From Stenogyne calaminthoides (lineage: Eukaryota; Streptophyta; Magnoliopsida; Lamiales; Lamiaceae): 64,000 nucleotides of DNA. Where the stretch lies: assembly GCA_037126765.1 (NCBI GenBank), contig JBBCBC010000022.1:19807758-19871757 (forward strand), in the 5' to 3' direction. A program made the position numbers and the translations under genes. Of this stretch, positions 31,200 through 42,288 are shown piece after piece. The notes under the pieces were generated by a model. The model was not told the origin of the DNA. It saw only the letters and a program-made list of their open reading frames with translations, and did no database searches. Within the stretch, counting starts at the first letter, position 1; the number at the start of each line of letters is the position of its first letter.

Positions 31200-32141
31200 G
31201 GGCAGATGCCATCATCTTCGCTCGCAAATGACAAATCCACGCCCCTTCCATCAAACAAGCACCGGAAGAACTCACTAGTATCCTCAACCCCTGGCCATTT
31301 GCAAAGTGGGGGATAGACATCATTGGCCCACTCCCAACAGCGCCAGGATCGGTCAAACACGCCCTAGTAGCAGTAGATTACTTTAAAAAGTGGGCAGAAG
31401 CAGAGGCACTGGCGACCATAGATCAGAACCAAGTCATCAAGTTCATATGGCGGAACATCATATGCAGATTCGGTTTACCGCAAGCCATCATATCAGACAA
31501 TGGCAAGCAGATCGACGGCCTCAAGGTCGAGGCTTTCTTCAAGAAGTGGAAAATCACAAAGCTCTTCTCAACCCCATACCACCCTCAGTCAAATGGACAG
31601 GTCGAGGCCGTGAACAAAATCATCAAGCACACTCTCAAAGCCAAGATCGAGGGGGCCAAGGGGAAGTGGGCTAGTGAGCTCCCAGACGTTCTATGGGCCT
31701 ATAGACCAACCTGCAGAAACTCAACCGGAGAAACCCCCTACTCACTAGCCTTCGGGACCGAAGTAGTGGTCCCCGCGGAAATCGACTTCCCCAGCCACCG
31801 CACTAGCCAGGTTGCCTTCGGCCAGAACGATGAGGCCCTAACCAGAAATCTCGATCTGCTCGAGGAAAAATGACTAGAAGCTAACACGAGGAATGCCAGA
31901 TACAAACAAAGGTCGGAAAAGTACTACAACTCCAAAGTACGACTCCGGCGATTCAGGGAAGGCAATTTGGTACTCAAGAGGATACTCGGCTAATCGAAGG
32001 GGACCCTTGGCCCAAATTGGGAGGGCCCATTCAAAGTCTCAAAGAGCTTACCTAATGGAGCATTCGAGCTCGAGCTACCAGATGGAACCAAAGCTCAATA
32101 CCCATGGAACGCGGAACACTTGCGGAAGTATTATCAGTGAA
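31200..32141 (+). pseudogene. gypsy D integrase
   Basis: After a frame change near 31190 integrase runs in the third frame: 'WGIDIIGPLPTAPGSVKHAL' (first D), 'PQAIISDNGKQIDG' (second D), 'YHPQSNGQVEAVNKIIKHTL' (E), then 'LPDVLWAYRPTCRNSTGETP' and 'FGTEVVVPAEI'. The DDE triad is intact. The stop at 31871 interrupts it, and the C-terminal part 'YYNSKVRLRRFREGNLVL', 'NWEGPFKVSKSLPNGAFELE' and 'AEHLRKYYQ' continues to a final stop at about 32141. The N-terminal zinc segment ('REIHEGACGNHTGG') lies at the end of the previous frame. Confidence 0.92.
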
Positions 32142-32488
32142 ATTATACCCTTGTAACCAGTTATTTAGAGGAAATATTAATAATATTTTTTCCTTAATCT
32201 TGAATTCATTGTGTGAAACCCAAAGGGGCTATGTAAAGAAAACATAAACCACCCAAGGTACGACCTTCGACACACCGAGGGGAGAATCGGCACCCTGATA
32301 AGGGCGACCTCCCCCGACTTTGTAAGACGACCAGATAAACGAAGTCCAACCAGTAAAGTCGCATTACAACAAGACGATGTGGACAAGTAAATTTTAAGTC
32401 GCATAAGAGAAATGAAAGGTCGACACAACATGATAAAAGAAAATGAACTTCATTAATATAACAGAAGGGGGGCCCGAAGGCGAGTACA

Positions 32489-35064
32489 TTAAAAAAGGCC
32501 CGCAGGTCGATACATCAAAAACAAAAAGGGATGAAAAGCCAAAAGGCTCCGCACCTCAGGGTCCCACCGAACCCCCATCCACATCCCCTTCTGTGGCCGC
32601 AACCTCCAACACAGGGGCCTCAGGAGCCAACTCTGACTCCAGCTGGCGACCTCCGCCTCGGCAGTGACCTCCTCCTCCGGGATCGAACGTACAATCTGAG
32701 AGGGATTAGCAAAGAAGGAGAGGTCGACGCCCATGTCTTCCAAGTCCTTGATCTCCAGGAAAACTGTGGGGGCGGGAGGATAGTCGCGGACGTAGTTTGC
32801 CAATTCTGCGATGACAGGAGTAAGGTCGCCTGTGGGATTCTCCTTGTGAAAAGCCCGGATGGCTCCAGCATAGGCCATCACATAGGCGAAGTTGGCATTG
32901 AGCTCCTCAGTCCTCTTGAAGTCGCCTTCCTTCTCAGCCAGTGTCCTTCCAGCCTCGGCCAGCTCGCCCTCCAGACGGGCCACCTTAACCATCTCTCTCC
33001 TCCCTTCGACCGGCCATCGCCCACCGAGTCGGAGAGCTTTTTGAGAAGGTCGGAGTTGGAGGACTCCAACCTCTTCTGGGCATCAAAGCGCGGTGATGAC
33101 GGCATCTTACGATCGGTAACCCGAACTGCGACTTCCTGTGCCCCTCCAGCTCAGCCTCCAGTTGAGCACTGGTCTTCTCGAGGTAGAACACCGCCTTTTG
33201 AGAATGAGAAAGGGCCGAGTACAGGTTGCCCATCACGTTCTGCCGGTGGGCATTGCTAGGGTCGGTCTGCGTCCACCCACTGGTTAGGATCTGCAGAGTC
33301 CTCCAAAGGTAGGCTGGCCAGCTCTCAGGGACCCAGCCGGGACGATGTGTCCAGACCTCAAGAAGCTCAAAGCCTTAGATCCGAACTTATGAGGAGTTAG
33401 CTCCGGGCTGCGAAAAAGATCTCGAGGTCAGCAAAAGAGAGGTGTACAACAAAATAAAGCAAACTGGTTAGACACTTACTCATTGATGCGGCCGGCGTCC
33501 CAGCCCAACCACGAGTCATCCTCCGAAAGTCGATCCCCCCGAGAGATGGAGGCGGGCTGCGAGGAGGACCAGGAGTGTGACCTCCCAACGTCAGTGTGGG
33601 GATCCTCCGTCGCCTTCTTCCGGGGAGGTTCGGAGGCAGCCTCCTTCTTCTTTCTCTTGCCGCAGTCGGCAGCCAAGAGACCCGATGGGGTCGAGCTCGG
33701 AGGAGGGAGGTCGGCAGTCTGGGTGTGCCTCATCTGACCAAGCACCGATTTCTTCCTGGTGGCCATCACTGATGCTGAAGGTTGGCGGCGGAAAATTGGG
33801 ATGTCAGGATCTGCGCAATGGAGAGATCAGACGACTTACAAAAACATGAATAATGAAGGTGAGAATAGTCAAGTTGAAGGGTGAACACTCACAGGGGATT
33901 CTCAAGTGTCGGGGGTAGGTGTAGAGTCCGGCCTTCAATCGATCGAGCTTGGAGTTGAGGGCGTTGACTTCGCGAAGGCCCAGCTCTGTGTTTCGAACAG
34001 TTTTGGACACTGCAAAATAAGTCCCAAAAATAAGTCGGCGGTCGAGGGCGCGGACACTGCAAACTGAAAATAAGAATTAGATCAGTACGACCTCAGAAGT
34101 ATGTAAGTGATAGTTTACCATGTTCAACTCGAGGCGCATAGTCCATGGGGACCCGGATAGGTAATGTGCTCGAGGGGTCCGTCGACTCCCAGGCGCCCCC
34201 GATGAACCTCCACTTTCGGTGCCAGTCCGTGACCTTGTTCGGGATTCCACTCACGAGCTCCCTGCCCTTGCGAAGTCGCACGGCATTATAGCCACCGGCC
34301 TGAAAGATCGGCGACATCACATAGGCAATCACTCCCGGAGTCGGCATCCGATGTAGCCCGGCCAAACCAAGGACAGTCATCGTCGATAAGATGTAACTCC
34401 AGCCATTAGGAGTGATCTGCGTGAGGCTCTGGTTCCAAGTCGGTAACAGGTGGGAGATCGCCGGATGAAGGGGAAAGCGAATCCCAGCCTCCATCGAATG
34501 CTCGTTGACGGCTATCATCCCAGGAGGTGGCTAGTCGGCGCTTTCCTCGGAGGTCGCCCCGTAAAAGTGTACGTCCCGAGGCACCTTATATAGTCGGCGG
34601 AGAGAGCGCACATGCCGATCAGTCAAGGTCGACCTATACCGGGGCAGGTCGGAGGCCATATAGTCGGATCTGACCGACTTCCAATATGAGCACTCAGGTC
34701 GCTTGTAGGGGGCCTCGGCCGAGTTAGATTGATAATCGAAGGCCCGCACATAAGACCCATAGTCCCGGGTCGAAGCCGAGGTGCCGGCGGGCTCCTCTCG
34801 TTCCGACGTGGCCAGGCGGAATACGCTGGGGTCCAGAGGAGGAAGGTGGGTGATGTCTTCCAGGTCTTGAAGGAACCTCTCGTCCACACCTTTGGTGTCA
34901 CGGACGATGCACTGGATCACTGCGGATGGAGACCCACCCTCACGGTCAGCGACGGAGCGAGAGGCAAGGAGTTGCTGGAGTTGTGCTATGGCGACATTGT
35001 CCTCGTTCGAAGACGAAGAAACTGAAGGGTGCGGGGCAGTAGAGGCGGAAGAGCCGGAAGCCAT
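32489..35064 (-). pseudogene. antisense spliced gene of gypsy D (Tat additional ORF)
   Basis: On the strand opposite to gag-pol a four-exon model holds together. Exon 1 runs from ATG 35064 to 34119 (946 nt, phase 1), with one TAG at 34533-34531. Exon 2 is 34009-33893 (117 nt) and exon 3 is 33810-33480. Exon 4 starts at 33408 and reaches about 32489 with frameshifts. Introns begin GTAAAC, GTGAGT and GTAAGT, and end GCAG, GCAG, GCAG; the frame stays open across all three junctions. Exon 1 has 'MEAGIRFPLHPAISHLL' and 'TPNGWSYILSTMTVLGLA', resembling the plant 'putative gypsy type transposon' (Transposase_28) domain found in Tat additional ORFs. Exon 3 is basic (CGKRKKKEA). Exon 4 has a coiled coil (LEGELAEAGRTLAEKEGDFK). 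Function unknown. Confidence 0.8.
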
Positions 35065-35201
35065 AGCAGAAGGATGAAGAAAAAGGGGGATTACCTGGAG
35101 ATGGTCTCGTCGGAGTCTTGTCGGAGTAGGAGGAGCTTGGGTACGATAGAAAATTATAGCTGCGCGCAAAAGGAAAAGTGGCGACGAGTGTATAACCCTA
35201 G

Positions 35202-35212
35202 CCTTTTTATAG
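35202..35212 (-). promoter_or_regulatory. TATA box of the antisense gene
   Basis: The minus strand reads CTATAAAAAGG, a good plant TATA box, about 138 bp upstream of the proposed ATG at 35064. No ATG in the proposed frame intervenes between a start site about 30 bp downstream and 35064. A pyrimidine-rich untranslated leader (CTCCTCCTACTCC) follows. Confidence 0.65.
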
Positions 35213-35512
35213 AAGGAAGCGGGGGTCAAATTGCAATAAAGATAAAAATCGGACCTCTCCCAGGGAAACAAGGTCACACAGATCACGCGTGACGTGCACC
35301 GCACTCACCGATTGGAGAGACTTGCGGCACATGACCTCATCCGTCTGCAACATCATCATGGCGAACCCGTCGAATCCCATATGAATCGGCACGACTGTCT
35401 ATCTTCTCACAGATACCCAAGTGCCTCGGGAATGCTTCCCGAGGTCGATCCTTCACAAGTCGCTCAAGATTGCAGAGCAAGTCCAGGCCCCGATGCTAGC
35501 ACGCGCCCTCGA

Positions 35513-36067
35513 CTTGAGGGGCAATTGTTGTACCATGGAATATTCCTACCTGGTGAAGTAGTCAATAGAAGCGACTTTGATGGGAATGGGAGGTCGCACA
35601 TCAGTTTGCGGAGAAGAAGGTCGCCATCGACCTTGAGGAAGGCTGCAAGCCGGAAGCGACCTCCAACAGCTGTAATTGGTAAAGATACGAATAACTGAGC
35701 GTGGATATCGCGGGGTAAGCAAGGCAAGTGCATCCGGATGCGGATATCACGGATTCAGCCGAGAAAACCCTAGATTTGGCGGCAGAAGTTTGGCAAGCCC
35801 GGTAAGAGAAGCCCACGAAGGAGGAAAAACCTAGTTTCAGGTCTATAAATACAACATGTAACTCTCATTGTAAACACATGAAAAATTCTAGTACTTTAGG
35901 CAGAAAATATAGTGAAATACTCCTGGATTGGGCGCCCCCAGACGTAGTCTTATTCAAAAGACGAACTGGGTAACCAAACTCACAGCCATCCCCATATTTG
36001 TTACTTGTTATCTGTTTGATCCATTTCATAATCACATTGTCCTAGATATAAAATCGAGGTCACAACA
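35513..36067 (+). repeat. gypsy D polypurine tract and 3' LTR
   Basis: CTTGAGGGGCAAT (35513-35525) is the polypurine tract. The LTR 35526-36067 (542 bp) starts TGTTGTACCATGG and ends GAGGTCACAACA, followed by the target duplication GGTGT. TATA box CTATAAATACAAC lies near 35843. Confidence 0.95.
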
Positions 36068-37320
36068 GGTGTCCAGCATACGTGTTGGACAAGGAAGCCG
36101 GTAAATTGGATCCACGATCAGAATTAAAGATGTTTATAGGCCCGAAGGAACGAAAGTGTGCATGTTCGATAGTCGCGAAGATCAAAAGGTGGTAATCATT
36201 ACGCACTTTAGATTCTTGGAAGAAGACTATATGAATGATAGAAAGCCCAGAAGTGAGATTACCTTAGACGAGTTAAGAGGGCTTACCTCAATGCCAACTG
36301 TACAAGTTGACATATCAAGCGATACACTTACACAACCGGAACCTCATCGTAGTGGGAGGATTGTTAGAAGCCCGAGAGATTCATGGGGATAGAGAGTCAT
36401 CGGACTTGGTCCCCGGTGAAAATAAATCGGACCCATGGACATACAATGAGGCAATCCAAGACAAGGATTCAGATTCTTGACAAACAGCAATGGAAGTTGA
36501 GATGGGGTCTATGGATTACAATAAGGTGTGGGTGCTAGTCGAACCACTCAATGGGGTCAAACCCATTGGATGCAAGTGGGTATACAAGAAGAAAAGGGGA
36601 TCGAACGGGAAGGTAGAAACCTTCAAAGCTAGACTTATGGCAAAAGGTTACACTTAGAAAGAAGGGATCGATTATGAGGAAACATTTTCACCTGTAGCCA
36701 TGCTTAAGTCCATCCGTATTCTCTTGTTGATAGCTGCGCATCTCGATTTTGAGATCTGGCAAATGGATGTCAAGACAGCTTTCCTTAACCGAAGTCTTGA
36801 AGAAGAGATCTATATGCAACAACCCGAAGTCTTGAAGAAGAGATCTATATGCAACAACCCGAAGGCTTTGTTGAAAAAGGCCAAGAACATCTAGTTTGCA
36901 AGTTCAAGAAGTCAATTTACGGACTGAAACAAGCATCTCGTGCTTGGAACCAATGTTTTGATCAAGTTATAAAGTCTTACGGGTTCGATCAAAATGAGTA
37001 CGAGAGTTGTGTGTATAAAAAGCATGTCTGAACTGCATTGGTATAATTAGTACTATACGTGGACGACATTCTGCTCATCAGAGATGATGTAAAGGTGTTG
37101 TCGGATGTAAGGGCATGGCTGTCAAAACAGTTTGATATAAAGGACTTAGGGGAAGCCTGTCATATCCTTGGGATCAAGATCACTCGAGATCGTAAGAAAA
37201 GGATGATAGGCTTATCGCAAGCTTCATACATAGATACTGTCTTGAAGCAATTCAACATGCAAGATTCCAAGAAAGGTTTTGTACCCTTCAGACATGGAAT
37301 CCATCTATCCAAGTAAATGT
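36068..37320 (+). pseudogene. copia C reverse transcriptase
   Basis: Homology resumes at 36073 (integrase C-terminus and linker, 'HRSGRIVRSPRD'). Reverse transcriptase begins near 36450: 'NGVKPIGCKWVYKKKRGSNG', 'EIWQMDVKTAFLNRSLEEEI', 'VCKFKKSIYGLKQASRAWNQ', then after two stops 'LYVDDILLIRDDVKVLSDV' with YVDD intact, and 'DLGEACHILGIKITRDRKKR'. A 42-bp direct duplication near 36785-36865 repeats the sequence for EVLKKRSICNNP-type residues and shifts the frame. Stops at 36480, 36657 and 37029 add to the decay. Confidence 0.92.
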
Positions 37321-38137
37321 GCATTAAGACACAAAAGGAAATAGATGACATGAAAGACGTTCCTTATGCTTCGGCTGTCGGAAGCCTTATGTATGCAATG
37401 TTGTGAGAGACGGTATCTTCTTTGTCTTTGGCATGGTAGTAAGATATCAGAGTAATCCGGGGAAAGAACATTTGACTGCAGTTAAAAACATTCTGAATTA
37501 TCCGAAGAGAACTCGGGATAGAATGTTGGTTTATCAGTCAGGCAGTCTGATTCCCATCGGCTACACGGACTCAGATTTTCAATTATACCTAGATTCCAGA
37601 AACTATCTACCTCAGTTAGTGTGTTTTTATTTGGGAAGTGTAGCCATGAAATGGACAAGTGTGAAGCAGAAATGCATCACTGACTCAACCATGGAAGTCG
37701 GGTAAGTAGCTGCTTGTGAAGCAGTGAAGGAACCAGTTTGGCTCTAGATCTTCTTAGTGGACTTGGATGGAGTTCCGAATTTGTCTAGCAATATTTGCTA
37801 GGAGCAGTTGCAAATTCAAGGGAACCAAGAGTCCACGAGTCAAACAAGCACACTGAAGGAAAAAAATCTTAGACGAAAAATTGTTAAGAGAGGAGATGTA
37901 GAGATGGCGAAGATCGCATCGGAGAAGAACCTAGTTAATCCTTTTATAAAGTGTTTGCCTCTCAGAACACATTCAAGAGACGTGTGGAAAGAATGGTTAT
38001 CAAATGCGTCGCCAATCTGCTTTGAGTATAAGTGGGAGAAATATTATTAGGTTCATGTTGGCGACATTAGATGTCACGAACAACATGAGATATGTTGTAG
38101 TATACTTAAAAGCAGACTTTGAGTATAAGTGGGAGAT
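37321..38137 (+). pseudogene. copia C RNase H
   Basis: 'VGSLMYAML' (37378-37404) leads to 'VRYQSNPGKEHLTAVKNILN', 'LIPIGYTDSDFQLYLDSRNY' and 'AMKWTSVKQKCITDSTMEVG', matching copia RNase H blocks (YTDSDxxxDxDxRKST, SxKQxxVAxSTxEAE). Catalytic GYTDSD is kept, but STMEVG replaces STTEAE at the third acidic site. The last block 'GDVEMAKIASEKNLVNPFIK' corresponds to VxKIxxxENxADPxTK. Two nearly identical segments (TTTGAGTATAAGTGGGAGA) precede the 3' LTR and probably include the polypurine tract. Confidence 0.9.
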
Positions 38138-39963
38138 TGGTGGGGTTACACTGAAAAGTATGTTTTTACTTTATCAAACTGAATTTCTGTCTTATTTGCT
38201 GAAATAAATTATTTATCAATGTTGTCTTAAATATGATTGAATGTTACATATATTTACTACATAATTGTTCAATAAATAGTACGTGTTACACTGTAGTAAA
38301 TTTAGTGATACCAGATCACAGAAGATTAAATTAACAGTCCTTTGTAACCAAAAGTACAGAATTCACAACTCAGATGGAAATGAACAATTCATCGTGAAAG
38401 GTTAAAATGTAAGGCTCAGATTGACTTGTCTTGACCAAGATATTGCACTAGTGCATTATGATGCGCTGAATAGGACCTACAGGAGGACAAATTCTTCAGT
38501 ACTGACCTCAGTGGTTCATTATATCTTGATCCCCGTCCCTTAAATAGGATCGTGTGGAATTAATAATTATTGCTTTGACTTATGATGGGTAGAGAATCAA
38601 CATGATTCAATACTTTATATCTTGGGCAATATTATTAGTTACATGACGATTGCTAAGATTTAATACGGAGAATCGTCTGCAAGTACGTCTTGCTTGATTT
38701 GTCCCCTTGGGAGGCTCAAAAGTTTTATCATACTAAATCTTGCAAGTGGAATTAGTTTCCGGAATGGATAATAATGTTGAGTCCTTGAACCAAGGAAAAA
38801 GATATTAATTAATGTGGAGCTATTTCAGTGGCTTAAATTAATTAATGGACTGGATAATCTTAAACACGGGAAATAGTAACCGGGAGCCATATTAACAGTA
38901 ATATGGGTTAAGATAGATAGTACAATATTAATTATGTAGTGGGATTAATTAATATTTATGGGATTGAATAATATTGTGTCTCAATATTGATAATTCAAGG
39001 TCCATTGGAAGGTCCAATCTTAATTCTCCTAAGAGCCCCTCAAGTAGCCCAAAGATAAAGTCCAATAGCTAAAAATGTGTTTAAAATAAAATAAATTATT
39101 GCTGCCTAATTTTTCTAATTATTTTTTAAAATAATTAATAAAAAGGGGAGAAAGATTTTCTTTGAATTTTGTTATGGAATGAAGATAAGTATTCTTGGAA
39201 TACAAGATTATCTCATTAAATTCAAAAAATCTCCCACTTGGTTATTTATTTGGGGATTTTCGAAAATTATGGAAAAATAAGGAAAGGAAATATTTTCTTG
39301 AAAAGATAGTATGGAAGATATGTATTCTTGGAATACAAGAATATCTCATAAATTCAAGAAGATCCAAATCTTGGATTCCTTACTCCTTAATTTTTCGAAA
39401 AATCCATAAATATAAGGAGGTGGGATTTTGTGGAATATTTTAATTATGGAGAAAATAATATATGAGATATATTCAAGATTTCTTGGAGATCAAGAAAAAA
39501 AAATTTCCATCTTTATTCCTCATCAAAAATCGGCCATCACCCCTTATTATAAAAAGGGAATGAATCTTTCATCTCCAGTGCAATTTCTATGTGTTGGAAA
39601 AATTAGGAATCTACAAAGGTGGTGCAGCATATTTTTTATTTTTTCTTTTGTTAATTGTTCGCGAGCATCCTACCTCCAGATTGTTGAACAAGGACGAGGG
39701 AATACTTGAGAAGGCTCTTTGGGTTTGTTCGTGTGAACGGGATATTCATATTCTCAAAGTTTGTCACTCCAAGAGGTTAGTTCACGTAAACTCCTAGCAA
39801 TTCCGCATGCGTAGGATTTATGTGGCATGTTTATATGCATGATTTGTTGTTGAATTATTATTTAAATTAATATTGGATTAATTCATGCTAGTAATAATTA
39901 TTATAATTAAATTTATATTTAAATATTCACCCCGAATAGATTCGGGCAATTAATTCCCCAACA
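38138..39963 (+). repeat. copia C 3' LTR
   Basis: 1826 bp, starting TGGTGGGGTTACACTGAAAA and ending CAATTAATTCCCCAACA. It keeps the empty site for the solo LTR at 20644-22067 and thereby dates that insertion after copia C. TTATTATAAAAAGGG near 39545 is a TATA-like element. Confidence 0.93.
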
Positions 39964-40529
39964 ACGTGCTCCAAATGTTCGGTAAGTGTCTTGCTATAGA
40001 CCAGGATGTTGTCGAAGTAGACGACCACATAAGAGCCAATTAACGAACGTAGGGTTTGGTTCATAATGAGCATGAGCGTGCTCGGCGCATTAGATAAACC
40101 GAATGGCATAACCAACATTTCAAATAACCCTTCCCTCATCTTGAAAGTCGTTTTCCACTCAACCCTTGGTCGAATTCGGATTTGATGATAGCCACTCCGC
40201 AAATCCAATTTACTGAAGATAACTAACCCACTCAATTGATCGATTAAGACATCCAAACGTGGGATTGGAAACCTATAACGGACCGTGATTTTATTAATCG
40301 CTCGGCTGTCAACACACATACGCCAGGATCCGTCTTTCTTTGGTGTAAGCAAAGCAGGCACTGCACAAGGACTTAGGTTTTCTCGAATATGACCCCGACT
40401 AATCAACTCTTTAACCTGTCGACGAAGTTCTTCATGCTCAGTAGGGCTCATTCTGTAGTGGGGACGATTTGGTAAAGGTGCACACAGAATGAGATCAACG
40501 TGATGTTGAATATCACGCAAAGGTGGCAA
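39964..40529 (-). pseudogene. gypsy B reverse transcriptase, YFDN active site
   Basis: Reads 'NRPHYRMSPTEHEELRRQVK', 'KKDGSWRMCVDSRAINKITV', 'PIPRLDVLIDQLSGLVIFSK', 'LDLRSGYHQIRIRPRVEWKT', 'LFEMLVMPFGLSNAPSTLML' and 'VVVYFDNILVYSKTLTEHLE'. The family motif YFDD has become YFDN, so the second catalytic aspartate is lost. The frame is cut at 39963/39964 by copia C and continues at 19312. A gag-protease frame precedes it with a gap (40530-40654) in which the frame is broken. Confidence 0.93.
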
Positions 40530-40654
40530 GCCAGTTGGAGCTTCCGTAGGGAATATATCGGCGAACTCCTAGAGTAACGATTGCACCGTGGAAGGAGGTG
40601 TACTAGACTTGGGACAATCATGCGCAAATAACATGATAATAAAGAGGATCGTGT

Positions 40655-41620
40655 CTAACTCCTATTGGAACGTGGAATGAGACAACAAGAGGACATGTAG
40701 AGGGTTAGTGGGCAGCGGATTGGGCTATGCAGATGGATATAGGATAGTTTTGTGCCGCCAAACAGAAAACTATAAGTATTCTGGTGCCCATCATGAGTTA
40801 CATGGCGATCGTATTGCCACGGACAACCCAACAAGAGATGGTAGGCATCCATCGGGACCACATCACACCACACTGTATCTACATATGTACCACCAATAGA
40901 AAATAAAACAAGGACACGTTTTGCAATAGTGATGGTATTTCCATGTTGTAACCACATTAAATCATAAGGGGCAGGATGATCTTCCGTAACAAGACATAAT
41001 TTTTCAACAGCATCTGACGCAATGACATTATCACAAGCACTCGAATCAACGATAAAATGGCATACCTTATCACGAATGGTGCAAGAGGAGGTGAACAATG
41101 CATGGCATTGTGGGTTGTCCAAGACGCACGGAGCAAGGCAGTTGCGTCGTAAGACAATGGTTTTGTTCGTATCACCCTCATGGTGTGCCTCGGGAATGTC
41201 ATCGGTACCATAATCGTCATACCGAGGAGGACCATCATAATCGCCAAATGATGTGTCCTCTGCCAACAGAGTACAGTGGCCAGAATTTTTGGGACATTTT
41301 TCGAAGCGGTGTCCAGTATCTCCATAAGAAAAACAACGGGGGCCACTGCCAGTGCACTGAGCAGTTGTAGGAGGCGGTGGGGGTGGTCTAGAGGAGGACA
41401 CACCCGGAGTAGGAAGGGCATGTGGTTGAGCACGAGGGGCAGGGGTCGGGGCTTCACGACGTGCCTGTTGTTTTTCGAGAAGCACACCACGTTGATGAGC
41501 CTCGGACAATGTCGCTGGGGATAGCAAGTTCAAAGTGTCTTGGAGATTAAGCCGCAGGCCGGCAAGGAACCGGGATACGAGTTGGTCTTGAGAGTCGGCG
41601 AGATCAACCCTAACGGTCAA
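40655..41620 (-). pseudogene. gypsy B gag C-terminus, knuckle and protease
   Basis: Near residue 10-60 is the end of gag ('LVSRFLAGLRLNLQDTLNLL'). At about residue 95 the zinc knuckle reads C-FS-Y-GDTG-H-RFEK-C, with tyrosine in place of the second cysteine. At about residue 190 the protease motif reads 'CHFIVDSSACDNVIASDAVE': D-S-S replaces D-(S/G)-G. 'WCDVVPMDAYHLLLGCPWQY' and 'HDGHQNTYSF' are conserved downstream blocks. The frame ends before reverse transcriptase. Confidence 0.9.
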
Positions 41621-42255
41621 TTGGTAGAATTCTGCAGAGTATTACGCAACAGATCTATTGCCCTGACGGAGATTATGAAGGCATTGCAATAGGGTACTCT
41701 TGTGGTTGTATGCCAGAAATTCGACTTGCAAGTGTCAGCGGAGTTTAGGCCAAGAGTTGATCCTAGAACGTCCTTGATGAGCGCGGGTCGCTTGCAATTG
41801 TTGCCACCAGGCTGTGGCGCGATCGTGAAACCGTGTGGCAACCAGTCCCACACGGCGATCTTCGGGCACGCGTTTGAATTCAAGGATGTCATCGACAGTG
41901 TTGAGCCAGTCCAAGAATTCAGCCGGTTCAAGGGATCCCGTAATTCGAAAACCCTGTTCCCAGTGATTAGCTTCCGGGAAAGCGGGATTTTGATATGGCT
42001 GCAAGGGGGCGAAAGGGTTTCTAACAGACAAAGTGTCTTCATCATCAGAATCTTCTGCCGAATCTTCAGCGAAAGGGTACGCCGCGTGATACGCTGGGCA
42101 TCACGACGCTGGCGTGGTGGTGGATCCATCGCAGCCGCATTAGGGGGGCGGCTTGTTGAGTACGTAGGGCTTCAACAGCCTCAGTGAGCGCAGCGATCTG
42201 GCGGCGCATTTCTTCCATGGCGTGATCGCTAGCAGGCTGGCGGCAAGGAGCCATA
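41621..42255 (-). pseudogene. gypsy B gag N-terminus
   Basis: A start near 42255 gives 'MAPCRQPASDHAMEEMRRQI' with a short coiled coil (IAALTEAVEALRTQQ). After a frameshift, 42031-41735 encodes the gag domain: 'FRITGSLEPAEFLDWLNTVD' and 'ATRFHDRATAWWQQLQATRA'. A further frameshift near 41735 separates this from 41620. Confidence 0.85.
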
Positions 42256-42288
42256 GCGTCCAAGAATCTGGCAGGAGCATTTCCAAGA

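Larger units (their letters stand above)
25815..36067 (+). mobile_element. gypsy retrotransposon D, Tat lineage, with antisense gene
   Basis: A 10.25-kb element flanked by GGTGT on both sides (25810-25814 and 36068-36072). Order: 5' LTR 25815-26383, primer site 26385, gag, protease, reverse transcriptase, RNase H, second RNase H, integrase (to about 32141), then 3.3 kb with a gene on the opposite strand, polypurine tract and 3' LTR 35526-36067. The TGGCGCC primer site, duplicated RNase H and antisense ORF between integrase and LTR are traits of the Tat lineage of Ty3/gypsy. Pol carries stops and a YVND active site, so it is inactive. It interrupts the integrase gene of copia C. Confidence 0.95.
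19313..39963 (+). mobile_element. copia retrotransposon C with two inner insertions
   Basis: Plus-strand order: 5' LTR (19313-22490), primer site, long leader, decayed gag and protease, integrase (25016-25814), [gypsy D], reverse transcriptase and RNase H (36073-38050), 3' LTR (38138-39963). The LTR is about 1.83 kb; the 5' copy is longer because of a 1.4-kb solo LTR. It splits the gypsy B reverse transcriptase gene directly after the active site. A clean target duplication is not visible: flanks read CAGAG and ACGTG, and the 5' LTR begins TGCTGGGG where sister copies have TGTTGGG, so the left junction has changed. The domain order and motifs place it in Ty1/copia; the lineage (Tork/TAR-like) is uncertain. 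Confidence 0.93.

Noticed and set aside
32531..33259. 242-codon plus-strand frame in gypsy D
   Set aside because: It is the complement of antisense exon 4. The minus strand has the coiled-coil and splice-consistent reading, and the plus frame has no known domain.
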